Assembly: GCA_036704825.1 (NCBI GenBank)
Contig: JAUBSN010000041.1
Location: 7,680 to 71,679, forward strand
DNA from: Microcoleus sp036704825
GTDB taxonomy: Bacteria; Cyanobacteriota; Cyanobacteriia; Cyanobacteriales; Microcoleaceae
DNA length: 64,000 nucleotides
Direction of reading: 5' to 3'
Shown here one piece after another: positions 52,226 to 59,916 of the stretch; position 1 is the first letter of the stretch, and each line of letters begins with the position of its first letter. Position numbers and translations under genes: made by a program. A model generated the notes under the pieces. The model was not told where the DNA came from, made no database searches, and was given only the letters and a program-made list of their open reading frames with translations.

Positions 52226-53425
52226 ATGACGCAAGTTGTAATTGTGGGATCGGGACCAACTGGTGCGGCACTTGCCTTGCTGCTGGTGAAACGAGGTATT
52301 GCTGTAACCTTGGTTGAGGCTGCAAAAGATTCCTACCGAGTGTTTCGCGGTGAAGCGTTAATGCCCAGCGGATTGGATGCGATCGCCCAAATGGGCTTAT
52401 CCACAATGCTAGAAAGTGTTCCACACCGACCAATTGATGCCTGGGAGTTCGTTGTGGGCGATCGGCAACTATTTCGAGTTGATGAGCCAATGGGGTCAAA
52501 TCGACCTTGTACGCTGGTATCGCAACCGCCTTTGCTAGAAACACTTATTTCAGAAGCTAAGTTGCATCCAGAGTTTCAATTTATCTCAGGTGTTCCCGTA
52601 AAAGATTTACTGTACAGCAACGATCGCATTGCGGGTGTAAAGCTAGGAGATGGGCGAGAAATTCCTGCTGCACTTGTCATTGGTACAGATGGTAGAAACT
52701 CGGTTGTACGACAGCGTGCAGAATTAGAGTTAGTAAAACAGCAGAATAGTATAGATGTTCTGTGGTTTAAACTTGCCGCTCATCCTCGGTTTGTGGCGGA
52801 TAATGTATTTTATTCGATCCTGAATGGAGGTAGCGGATTTAGTGTGTTTCACGGGGCAGAATCAGGAAAACTTCATCTGGCTTGGGTGTTATCTGCAGAT
52901 GACAAAACCGATCGGAAACACACAGACTGGGCAGAAACTTTCGCATCGCTATCGCCTGCGTGGATGGCAGAACATTTCCGCAACTGTGCCGATACGATCG
53001 AATCTCCGATGCGATTATCTGTTGTGGTTGGTCGCTGTCCGCGCTGGCATCGATCGGGAATCATACTTTTGGGGGATGCTGCACATCCCATGTCTCCGGT
53101 TCGCGCTCAAGGAATTAACATGGCGTTACGCGATGTTATTGTTGCGGCCAATCACCTTGTACCTTTATTGAAAGCAGGGGCTAATTCCGAGGATATTGAC
53201 TTAGCATTATCGCGGATTCAGGCAGAACGCGAACCGGAAATTATTCGCGCCCAACAACTTCAAGCACAAGAAGCGTGGAAAGGCGAACAACTGCGAAAAA
53301 ATGGATTGTTGCGTTTGTTGATGATGCAAGCTGCTCCGTTTTTGGGGGGGAAAATTAAACAATTTTGGGTAAAAGGACAGTATGAATTGCGCCAAGGAGT
53401 AACAGAGGTAAAATTGGTGGTGTGA
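52226..53425 (+). CDS. FAD-dependent monooxygenase, class A (UbiH/PHBH type)
   Basis: 399 aa from ATG 52226 (GGGGA about 6 nt upstream; an ATG at 52220 is too close to it). Three flavin motifs: VVIVGSGPTGAALALLL (GxGxxG), ALVIGTDGRNSVVR (DG motif), and GIILLGDAAHPMSPVRAQGINMALRD (GD motif). It hydroxylates or epoxidises an unknown aromatic or polyketide-like substrate using NAD(P)H and O2. It is followed by a hydrolase-methyltransferase-acetyltransferase run on the same strand. Confidence 0.85.
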   Translation: MTQVVIVGSGPTGAALALLLVKRGIAVTLVEAAKDSYRVFRGEALMPSGLDAIAQMGLSTMLESVPHRPIDAWEFVVGDRQLFRVDEPMGSNRPCTLVSQPPLLETLISEAKLHPEFQFISGVPVKDLLYSNDRIAGVKLGDGREIPAALVIGTDGRNSVVRQRAELELVKQQNSIDVLWFKLAAHPRFVADNVFYSILNGGSGFSVFHGAESGKLHLAWVLSADDKTDRKHTDWAETFASLSPAWMAEHFRNCADTIESPMRLSVVVGRCPRWHRSGIILLGDAAHPMSPVRAQGINMALRDVIVAANHLVPLLKAGANSEDIDLALSRIQAEREPEIIRAQQLQAQEAWKGEQLRKNGLLRLLMMQAAPFLGGKIKQFWVKGQYELRQGVTEVKLVV

Positions 53426-53591
53426 ATCGGAATGATTAAACCACAGAGGGCACAGAGGACACAGAGAAGGAGATGAGAGAGATAATAATTCCGATGTTAA
53501 GGTATTTGATATAACTGAGTATTTTTTTTGCGAAAAATCCGGTTTCTGACTACCGGTGCGTCCAGGACTATAAAACTTAGGAGAAGTTTTT

Positions 53592-54413
53592 ATGCGATCG
53601 ACAACTATCAAAGGACCGATCGGCACTATTCACATCATCGAAGCCAGCCCCCCTGTCACCGCTGCGGAGTCGGAACTGCTGCCGGTGGTATTCGTGCACG
53701 GTATGGCGGTTTCTGCGAGTATCTGGGAGGCGCAGCTTGCCCGTGTCGCCCGTACCCGACGCGCGATCGCCCTTGATATGCGGGGACACGGCGATTCTGC
53801 ACCGCCGGAGGACGGCAACTACGCGCCCGCCTCCTGTGCAGCGGATGTTTTGGCGGTACTCGACGGGCTGGGACTCGATCGAGTGGCGATCGTCGGGCAC
53901 AGTTTCGGTGCTTGTATTGCCCTCGCCACAGCAGCCAGCGCACCGCACCGCATCGCGCAGTTGATCCTGGCAGACCCACCTGGAGACTTTACCAAGGTGC
54001 CTGCAGATGTGCACGAGGCACGCATCGTCCCCTACCAGAGGGCTCTGGAGACGGAGGATTGGCAGGCTGCTGTGGAAAGCAGCTTCAATGAGGCGCTGAC
54101 AGGAGGCAGGGCAGATACGCGCGATCGGGTTCTCGCTTGCTTGGCGGCGACTCCACAGGATTGTCTGTCTGGAATGTCTCGCGGGATGTTTGCCTTTGAT
54201 GCAGTTGATGCTCTCGATCGCTACCTAGCAGCCCCTGGAACGCGGGCCCACGCCATTATTGCTCCCTCAAACACTTTTCCGTTCAGCCTCCACATCCTCC
54301 GTCCCACACTGACGACAACTACGATCCCCGATACCGGACACTGGCTGATGCTGGATGCGCCGGAGGCCTTTGCTAGGGAACTTGATATCTGTTTGGGAAA
54401 AGAATCGATATGA
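53592..54413 (+). CDS. Alpha/beta hydrolase
   Basis: 273 aa. Oxyanion segment VVFVHGMAVSASIW, DMRGHGDS, nucleophile elbow GHSFGA with S104, and the catalytic His in DTGHWLMLDAPEAF near residue 250. Substrate unknown. The DNA is visibly richer in G+C than its neighbours, suggesting recent transfer. Its stop overlaps the next start in ATGA, so the two are translationally coupled. Confidence 0.85.
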   Translation: MRSTTIKGPIGTIHIIEASPPVTAAESELLPVVFVHGMAVSASIWEAQLARVARTRRAIALDMRGHGDSAPPEDGNYAPASCAADVLAVLDGLGLDRVAIVGHSFGACIALATAASAPHRIAQLILADPPGDFTKVPADVHEARIVPYQRALETEDWQAAVESSFNEALTGGRADTRDRVLACLAATPQDCLSGMSRGMFAFDAVDALDRYLAAPGTRAHAIIAPSNTFPFSLHILRPTLTTTTIPDTGHWLMLDAPEAFARELDICLGKESI

Positions 54414-55243
54414 ATGACTCCTCGTTAAGTAGCTACAAACAGCAAATTCTTAATGACTTTAACAACCGTCAAAACTACGAGACTGAGCTTCATATGCGGG
54501 CTGCAAACCGATTAGTAGAGTTGGCAAAAATACAACCCGGTCAGCAAGTTTTAGATGTCGCGACTGGAACAGGTTTAGCGGCGATTGCTGCGGCTTTTGC
54601 TGTTGGTTCCACAGGTCGTGTTTTGGGAACTGACTTTGCTTCGGGAATGCTGCTGCAAGCCGAGCAGAAAGTCGCTGTTTCGGGACTGACGAATATCAGG
54701 TTTGAGAAAGTGGATGCAGACGAGCAAGAGTTCCAGGAAAGCCAATTCGATGTTATTTTGTGTTCGTCGGCGATCGTCTACTTCACAGATATTCCGACAT
54801 CGCTGCGTCGATGGCACAATGCTCTGAAACCAAGAGGGTTACTTGCATTTTCCTGTCTGGCAGAAACCTCCCCTACCGCGTCTATCTTGTTTCGGAAAGT
54901 AGTACAAAGATACGGTATTGCTATCCCGAATCCCAATGAGTTACTGGGAACGCCGCAGAGGTGTTGCCAAATGCTTGACAATATCGGGTTTGAAGACATC
55001 GAAATCACGACTGAGCAATTTGGCTTCTACTTGCAAGATGCGGAAGCTGCGTGGACGGGCAATGCCAAGAGTGCATTCGGGCTTCAAAATGTGAAATGGT
55101 CAGATGAACAGTGGCAGCAGTGCAAGCTGGAATATTTTACAGAAATAAATGAAGCTTCAACCGCAGCAGGTTATTGGAACGATATCACAATGTTCTTTGT
55201 CAGAGCCCATAAATCTGGTCAAGTCGATGCACTCGTTACTTAA
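54410..55243 (+). CDS. Class I SAM-dependent methyltransferase (UbiE-like)
   Basis: 277 aa. Motif I LDVATGTGLAAIAAA near residues 45-59, VLGTDFASGML (motif II), KVDADEQEF and FDVILCSSAIVYF (post II and III). The architecture is that of small-molecule methyltransferases. It overlaps the alpha/beta hydrolase by 4 bp, and a GNAT follows after 18 bp, forming a probable three-gene operon. Unlike the hydrolase, base composition is like the host's. Confidence 0.8.
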   Translation: MNDSSLSSYKQQILNDFNNRQNYETELHMRAANRLVELAKIQPGQQVLDVATGTGLAAIAAAFAVGSTGRVLGTDFASGMLLQAEQKVAVSGLTNIRFEKVDADEQEFQESQFDVILCSSAIVYFTDIPTSLRRWHNALKPRGLLAFSCLAETSPTASILFRKVVQRYGIAIPNPNELLGTPQRCCQMLDNIGFEDIEITTEQFGFYLQDAEAAWTGNAKSAFGLQNVKWSDEQWQQCKLEYFTEINEASTAAGYWNDITMFFVRAHKSGQVDALVT

Positions 55244-55261
55244 CAAATCTTTTTTCAAAGT

Positions 55262-55726
55262 ATGCAGCATATTCACATCGCTAAAATTTCCGATTTGGAT
55301 GAAGGATTAATTATCCATTTAATTGAGGAAAGTCTGTCCCAAGGTTTTCAGTTTGTTGAAAGACTGGTTCGAGATTATCGTAATGGTTATAATTGCTTCG
55401 ACAAGGTTGGTGAAGCTTTATTTATGGCGTCATCGCAGGAAAGAACGATCGGAATTTGCGGCTTGAATCGCGATCCTTATTTCAACGATCCAAAAGTTGG
55501 ACGATTGCGGCATTTGTATGTTGAGTCAGTTTGGCGGGGAAAGGGGGTGGGGCGTTTATTGGTCGATCGGCTGATTTACGAAGCCAGTCAGCATTATCAG
55601 TTATTGACGTTGCGAACAGATACGCCAGCAGCCGACAGGTTTTATCAAAAATTGGGATTCAAGACTCAGCGCAATTGGCAGCATACGACGCATCATTTAC
55701 AATTGAGCGAGATAGACTGTGCGTGA
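55262..55726 (+). CDS. GNAT family N-acetyltransferase
   Basis: 154 aa. Motif A is VGRLRHLYVESVWRGKGVGRLLVDRL (R/Q-x-x-G-x-G/A acetyl-CoA loop), followed by LTLRTDTPAADRFYQKLGF (motif B). Acetyl acceptor unknown. It is the last gene of the plus-strand run, and its 3' end is 9 bp from the convergent DUF4365-partner gene. Confidence 0.85.
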   Translation: MQHIHIAKISDLDEGLIIHLIEESLSQGFQFVERLVRDYRNGYNCFDKVGEALFMASSQERTIGICGLNRDPYFNDPKVGRLRHLYVESVWRGKGVGRLLVDRLIYEASQHYQLLTLRTDTPAADRFYQKLGFKTQRNWQHTTHHLQLSEIDCA

Positions 55727-55729
55727 CTT

Positions 55730-55962
55730 TTAGTTTTACCACAATTCATCGAGAGTTAAGTTGTGGGGGTTTTTGAGGATGAAGGCGTTGTTGTCTTTGA
55801 TTAAGTCACCGCTACAGAGAATCGGTAAGCGTTCTTGATAAGCTTTAATCGCCAGGATATAATCTTTGTCTGCGAGTGAAGTTTGAATTTTCCGCAATTT
55901 GTCAGCAATGACGCCTATTAAGGTTATTTCGCCACTTAATTTGTCGGTGTTGGGGGTGTGAA
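55730..55962. repeat. Near-identical 233-bp block, copy A
   Basis: Matches 56941-57173 at 232 of 233 positions by eye; the one difference is at 55864 (C here, T there). It spans the last 75 codons of the 180-aa gene plus 6 bp beyond its stop. Outside the block the paralogues diverge abruptly. Confidence 0.85.
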
Positions 55963-56278
55963 TTTGCATAACAATTCCCTGAATAATCGTGTTGGGGATG
56001 CTGGTAAGTAGTTCGCTTAAAATTTCAAATTGAGAGCGATTTTCTTCGTTTTCTAGGGTTTGGATTGCCTCGCGGATGCGGGCTGCATAATCTCCCAGGT
56101 TTTCCCGGTTAGGTAGCAATATTTCAAATTCTTCTGCATCGGCTGTTGGTTTGTGCCAAAGTGTGGCATTATCTAAGAAAGGTTGGTCTTCATGCCAGCC
56201 GTGAGCTTGTAAGTAATTTCTCAGTTGATTTAGCTCGATTGTTTCGAGAGTTTGGCTATCTTGTGGGGTGACTTTCAT
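55736..56278 (-). CDS. Unknown 180-aa partner of a DUF4365 protein, copy 1
   Basis: 180 aa, unrecognised. The N-terminal half has LRNYLQAHGWHED, W at about 41, EFEILLPNRENLGDYAARI and ENRSQFEILSELLTSIPN. The C-terminal half (HTPNTDKLSGEITLIG...LTLDELW) is identical to copy 2 except at one residue. It starts in an ATGA overlap with the upstream DUF4365 gene, so the two are translated together. No known motif or signal peptide; the WHxP/W-rich N-terminus differs from copy 2 and might be the specificity part. Probably a modular defence or regulatory factor, by context only. Confidence 0.7.
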   Translation of the reverse strand: MKVTPQDSQTLETIELNQLRNYLQAHGWHEDQPFLDNATLWHKPTADAEEFEILLPNRENLGDYAARIREAIQTLENEENRSQFEILSELLTSIPNTIIQGIVMQIHTPNTDKLSGEITLIGVIADKLRKIQTSLADKDYILAIKAYQERLPILCSGDLIKDNNAFILKNPHNLTLDELW

Positions 56279-56772
56279 GGTTGAACTCCTTGGCTAATTC
56301 CCTCCATAATTGACTGAAGGGCGGCGACTGTAAATTGGTTGGTTCTGGGGATGGCGACGGTGACAGCGTTTGTGTTTTGTGTTTTTGGCATTCCCCGCAG
56401 CGAGATCCAATATCCGCAGTTTCTGATGCAGAGTTCTGTTTCCGACTGGGTTAACCAGTCTTCGGGTGTTTCGGGGATTAAAACGACAACTAAAATTCGG
56501 GGAATGGCGAAGTCATCCATTCTTAAGTCGTCGTAGTTTTTGAGTTTGAGAGGGTAGCGGATGGAGTTATCGTCTTGGATATCTCTTGATGTAGATTTTA
56601 ACTGTAATTCTAAGCGAGGTGCTCTGATGGGGCCTGTCCCGCCTTTCGCAGCTACTCCCCAGTCTAGGCTGTCATCGTCTACGAATGGTTTGTAGAGGGA
56701 ATAGCCGGCAACGGTAGTGACAGCTTGCAGGTAGATGTTGCTGAATTGTTCTTTTTGTTGGTTGATGTCCAC
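56275..56772 (-). CDS. DUF4365 domain protein, copy 1
   Basis: 165 aa from GTG 56772. DUF4365 pattern: QFSNIYLQAVTTVAGY, D37 in LDWGV, then RLELQLKSTSRD with Q57 and K59, giving D-(x19)-Q-x-K, reminiscent of the PD-(D/E)xK nuclease core. C-terminal ILVVVLIPETPEDWLTQS and GYWISLRG are also seen in copy 2. DUF4365 proteins occur in defence-type loci; biochemical activity is not established. It is coupled to the 180-aa gene by a 4-bp overlap. Confidence 0.75.
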   Translation of the reverse strand: MDINQQKEQFSNIYLQAVTTVAGYSLYKPFVDDDSLDWGVAAKGGTGPIRAPRLELQLKSTSRDIQDDNSIRYPLKLKNYDDLRMDDFAIPRILVVVLIPETPEDWLTQSETELCIRNCGYWISLRGMPKTQNTNAVTVAIPRTNQFTVAALQSIMEGISQGVQP

Positions 56773-56940
56773 TTTTTAGGTAGCGATTATTCTTGTTAAT
56801 CTATTTGGTAGGACATTATAGATAAATTCATATCATGTGGGTTGCCAAAAAATTATTAATGCATTGAATCATCAGAACCAGTTAAACCCATTAACCAGTT
56901 ATTGAAACTGATTTAGGATTGCTATAAATGACAAAATCTG

Positions 56941-57173
56941 TTAGTTTTACCACAATTCATCGAGAGTTAAGTTGTGGGGGTTTTTGAGGATGAAGGCGTT
57001 GTTGTCTTTGATTAAGTCACCGCTACAGAGAATCGGTAAGCGTTCTTGATAAGCTTTAATCGCCAGGATATAATTTTTGTCTGCGAGTGAAGTTTGAATT
57101 TTCCGCAATTTGTCAGCAATGACGCCTATTAAGGTTATTTCGCCACTTAATTTGTCGGTGTTGGGGGTGTGAA
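56941..57173. repeat. Near-identical 233-bp block, copy B
   Basis: Partner of 55730-55962 (offset 1211). It covers the 3' end of the second 180-aa gene and 6 bp of spacer. Confidence 0.85.
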
Positions 57174-57489
57174 CTTGCATGACAACTCCCTGTAAGGTCA
57201 TATTGGGGAGTGAGGTGATCAAGTCTGCTAATATTTCAATTTGAGAGCGATTTTCGGCAACCTCCAGTGTTTCCATGACTTCGTACATCCGCAGAGCAAA
57301 ACCGCTGACTTCTGGTTTGAGAGCTAACAAAATTTCGTAGTCTTCGCCTGCTTGATTCTTGCGAGTCCAGATCGATGATTTGTCACCGTCTCGGCTTTGT
57401 TCGTGCCATCCGTGTTTTTGTAAATAAGCAGCGACTTGAGGCGGTTCTAAGGTTTTGAGAATATCGGGGTCGCGGACTGTTACTATCAT
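56947..57489 (-). CDS. Unknown 180-aa partner of a DUF4365 protein, copy 2
   Basis: 180 aa, same length as copy 1. The N-terminal 105 residues are only moderately similar (YLQKHGWHEQ, EDYEILLALKPEVSGFALRM, ENRSQIEILADLITSLPN). The C-terminal 75 residues are the same as copy 1 apart from one D/N change. It overlaps the upstream DUF4365 frame by 4 bp (ATGA), the arrangement of copy 1. The gene itself is intact although its partner carries a nonsense codon. Confidence 0.7.
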   Translation of the reverse strand: MIVTVRDPDILKTLEPPQVAAYLQKHGWHEQSRDGDKSSIWTRKNQAGEDYEILLALKPEVSGFALRMYEVMETLEVAENRSQIEILADLITSLPNMTLQGVVMQVHTPNTDKLSGEITLIGVIADKLRKIQTSLADKNYILAIKAYQERLPILCSGDLIKDNNAFILKNPHNLTLDELW

Positions 57490-57989
57490 AGGAGTTCTCC
57501 TGATTCAATGCGCTGCATGAGAGTTTTTAAAGCGTCTGTGTTGAAAATGTTTTGTGTGGGTATTTGAACAGTGACAGTGTTTTGATTTTGGGTGGGCGGT
57601 AGCCCTCGCAATGAGGCCCAGTAGCCACAATAGCGCAGGCAGAGTTCTTGCTGAGATTGGCGCAACCAATCCTCTTGGCTGTCGGGTACTAAAACGACAA
57701 TCAGAATGCGGGGGACGAAAGGGTTTTCTAGCCTTAATTCTTCATAGTTTTTAACTTCTAGGGGATATCGGATAATTTCATTATCCAGTAATTTTCTGGA
57801 GGTGCATTTTATTTGGACATCTAGGCGAGGGCGGCGCGTTGATTGTGATGGTCCCAAACCTGTAATAATTACGTCAACTCCTTCTGCATCTAAGGGACGC
57901 GGGGCTATTTGGAATGAGTAGCTTGCCGCGGCTGTTACCGCATAGACATAAGCATAGCTAAATTCCTATTTTTGGGTGTTCAGAACCAC
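57486..57989 (-). pseudogene. DUF4365 domain gene, copy 2, with an amber codon at position 8
   Basis: From GTG 57989 the frame reads VLNTQK, then TAG (57968-57966), then EFSYAYVYAVTAAASYSFQ, GVDVIITG and RLDVQIKCTSR to the stop at 57486. Copy 1 reads NQQKEQFSNIYLQAV at the same place, so the TAG replaces a Glu or Gln codon in a conserved helix. Apart from TTG 57857, no start codon lies downstream of the TAG before the QxK core, and that TTG would remove about 40 residues. It is either inactivated, read through, or a sequencing error. Confidence 0.65.
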
Positions 57990-58038
57990 GCTTATTTTAA
58001 CCTCAATAATTTTAAACAGGTCTTTACAAAATAGCTAA

Positions 58039-58935
58039 TCATTCATTATCTTCTTCATTGATTACTGATGTATTGTCTGCCATACGCCCTGGACGAGAAA
58101 CTATAACTACGTCAAAAATACCCTTCATTTTTTTGATTCCACTCTTTAATAAGTGGTGTTCTTCTCTCCTGCAAGAGTCATCCCAGATAAAAGCAATTAT
58201 TTGTTCGTGGAGGGAGCCTTCAGCTAGGTATAAAGACGTATCTTCGGCAATTTCTCCAATAATTCTTTGGGGCTTGTCTTTGCGATACCAGAACTTGATT
58301 TCAATAACCAATTTAAGCGAGGGAATTACTAGGTCTACTCTTGGTTTTTTCTGCCCTACCGCTCCTGTATATTCTTCTTCTATGATATCGGCGAACACCG
58401 CAGCTAATAAAAAATATAGCAAATTTTGTACATGATATTCATTTTCTATGCACCATTGCCGAGGTTGACCGCCCTGTTTGCGTGACTTTCCTTCCCATGT
58501 CCAACGTCGAAGTCCCGCTTCAACTTGTTTTAATAATTTGCTAACATCTTCCAAGCTAAAGGAACCTAAAGCAGATTGAGAAGGAATGAGCCACCCTTTT
58601 TCGTAATTTTCTTTAACTGCCTTCAACTTGGACAGATGAGTCTCTAAATTCGTTTTAATATTCCCGTAGGCCGAGGATGCTTTAATTAATGATGTTCGCT
58701 GACTGTTAGTTAATGGGATAACTTGCTCTAGAAGTAACTTGTAGTTAGTTTGCCACTTTTCCCAATCATAATCTCCATCGAAGGTATAGCTTTCAGGCTC
58801 TTTTCTAAGTGCACCGAGACGGTTAAATCTGCGGTGAGCGGGTATGACTTTTATGGCTTTGTACATGGTCTCTCCCTCAGCTATAAGTTCATTAAACTGA
58901 GCAAGGTATGTCTTAAAATTGTTTGAAGTTAACAT
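58039..58935 (-). CDS. DpnII/MboI-type PD-(D/E)XK nuclease domain protein
   Basis: 298 aa. The N-terminal 150 residues are helical and unrecognised. The C-terminal domain has E164-N-E166-xxxQ170, then EEEYTGAV, then D201 (KPRVDLVIP) and E212-I-K214 (LVIEIKFW), the E...Q...D...ExK pattern of the REase_DpnII-MboI family, so catalytic residues look intact. No cognate methylase or specificity gene adjoins it; upstream are only decayed HsdM and YhcG pieces. Probably an abortive-infection or restriction-type nuclease, by inference. Confidence 0.7.
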   Translation of the reverse strand: MLTSNNFKTYLAQFNELIAEGETMYKAIKVIPAHRRFNRLGALRKEPESYTFDGDYDWEKWQTNYKLLLEQVIPLTNSQRTSLIKASSAYGNIKTNLETHLSKLKAVKENYEKGWLIPSQSALGSFSLEDVSKLLKQVEAGLRRWTWEGKSRKQGGQPRQWCIENEYHVQNLLYFLLAAVFADIIEEEYTGAVGQKKPRVDLVIPSLKLVIEIKFWYRKDKPQRIIGEIAEDTSLYLAEGSLHEQIIAFIWDDSCRREEHHLLKSGIKKMKGIFDVVIVSRPGRMADNTSVINEEDNE

Positions 58936-58963
58936 AATTAGGTTTCTGCTTGCCTTAATTAAT

Positions 58964-59095
58964 TTATTGATTTAAGGCAAATCCCACACCCAACTCTAGC
59001 AAAAAATCGGGGATGCGATCGATTAAAGCTTTGTCTAATTCTCGCTATTGCGCTTCTAGGCCTAAAAAGTACGGCCCGCACTTGATATTGCACAA
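58964..59095 (-). pseudogene. Remnant of a YhcG/DUF1016-type PDDEXK nuclease
   Basis: The frame reads CGPYFLGLEAQ, an amber TAG, then RELDKALIDRIPDFLLELGVGFALNQ and TAA (58966-58964). YhcG proteins have PYxxxFLGL and RELExALIDHxxxFLLELGxGFAF at this place. The N-terminus and the nuclease core after GFAF are missing. It lies 29 bp before the DpnII/MboI-type gene. Confidence 0.55.
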
Positions 59096-59152
59096 TAGGT
59101 TCCTTAAGTTCTCGCCAAAAATCATGCATGATAATCTTCAGCAATTGACGAA

Positions 59153-59368
59153 CTATCCGCCAGAAACCACCCTCGGCAGATTTTCCCGAATCACCGCCTC
59201 TAACTTGGCACTCTCGGCAAATTGCCTCTCGAACTTCGCCGTCAAATGCAGCATCTTCTCCTCCAAACCCTCCTCCTCCTCCTGCCATGCCTGGGCCCTC
59301 ACATACCTCTGAGGAGTTAAAATATAAAACTTACCGTTTTGCTTTTTTGTTGCCTTTTGACTCCGCAC
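59153..59368 (-). pseudogene. Remnant of HsdM (type I restriction methylase) C-terminus
   Basis: GKFYILTPQRYVRAQ...GLEEKMLHLTAKFERQFAESAKLEAVIRENL corresponds to the last part of type I M subunits (VLTPGRYVGAxxxEDDGExFEEKMxxLTxxLxxQ). The catalytic NPPF-type domain is absent. The frame is open further upstream to about 59503 but not recognisably HsdM. Confidence 0.6.
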
Positions 59369-59916
59369 CAGTGTTACATCTCTTCTGGAAAGTACATTTG
59401 CAGCAAATCTGCCCCGACCGAACCCAACTGGTCTAACTTCTCCAGAACTTAGATAAAAAGTACCTAAAGTATGATGCGAAACTCTGCCATAACTCTTATT
59501 CTATAAACCGATCGGGCATTAAACCGATATCCGCAACCGCCAAGATTTCTTGCCAAAAATTAAATTTTTCCGGCGAAAACTTGCTATTTAATGAATAAGA
59601 CTTTAAGATCCAGCAATGTAAATCAAATTCTCAACGAGCAGCCCTGCAAGCACTAACCCGAAATGGGTCGCAAGTGCCAAAAAGCAGCAAAAGCTACCTT
59701 TTTTAAGTCTTTCAACAGCAAAGCATTGGCAAACAAACCAGGGATCGACGGTTGGCATCTTGGAACGAATGCTTTGCTCGCAATACTACAAATGTATCAA
59801 AACTTGTCAGCCAAATTTAGCCCTAACAGATGCGTAGCTGTAATTATTGCTGCGTAAGGTTTCAGTTTGTAATTAGGCTGGTTTTATTGTCTTTAACTAC
59901 TTGAGGATTCGATCGC
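59369..59916. other. Spacer upstream of the GH57 gene
   Basis: No supported gene. A 64-codon plus frame at 59663 has no ribosome site or family resemblance. Bases 59400-59500 may hold more decayed coding sequence on the minus strand (LEKLDQLGSVGADLLQMYFP reads like a real C-terminus). Confidence 0.4.

Noticed and set aside
59663..59857. 64-codon frame upstream of the GH57 gene
   Set aside because: No ribosome site and no family resemblance.
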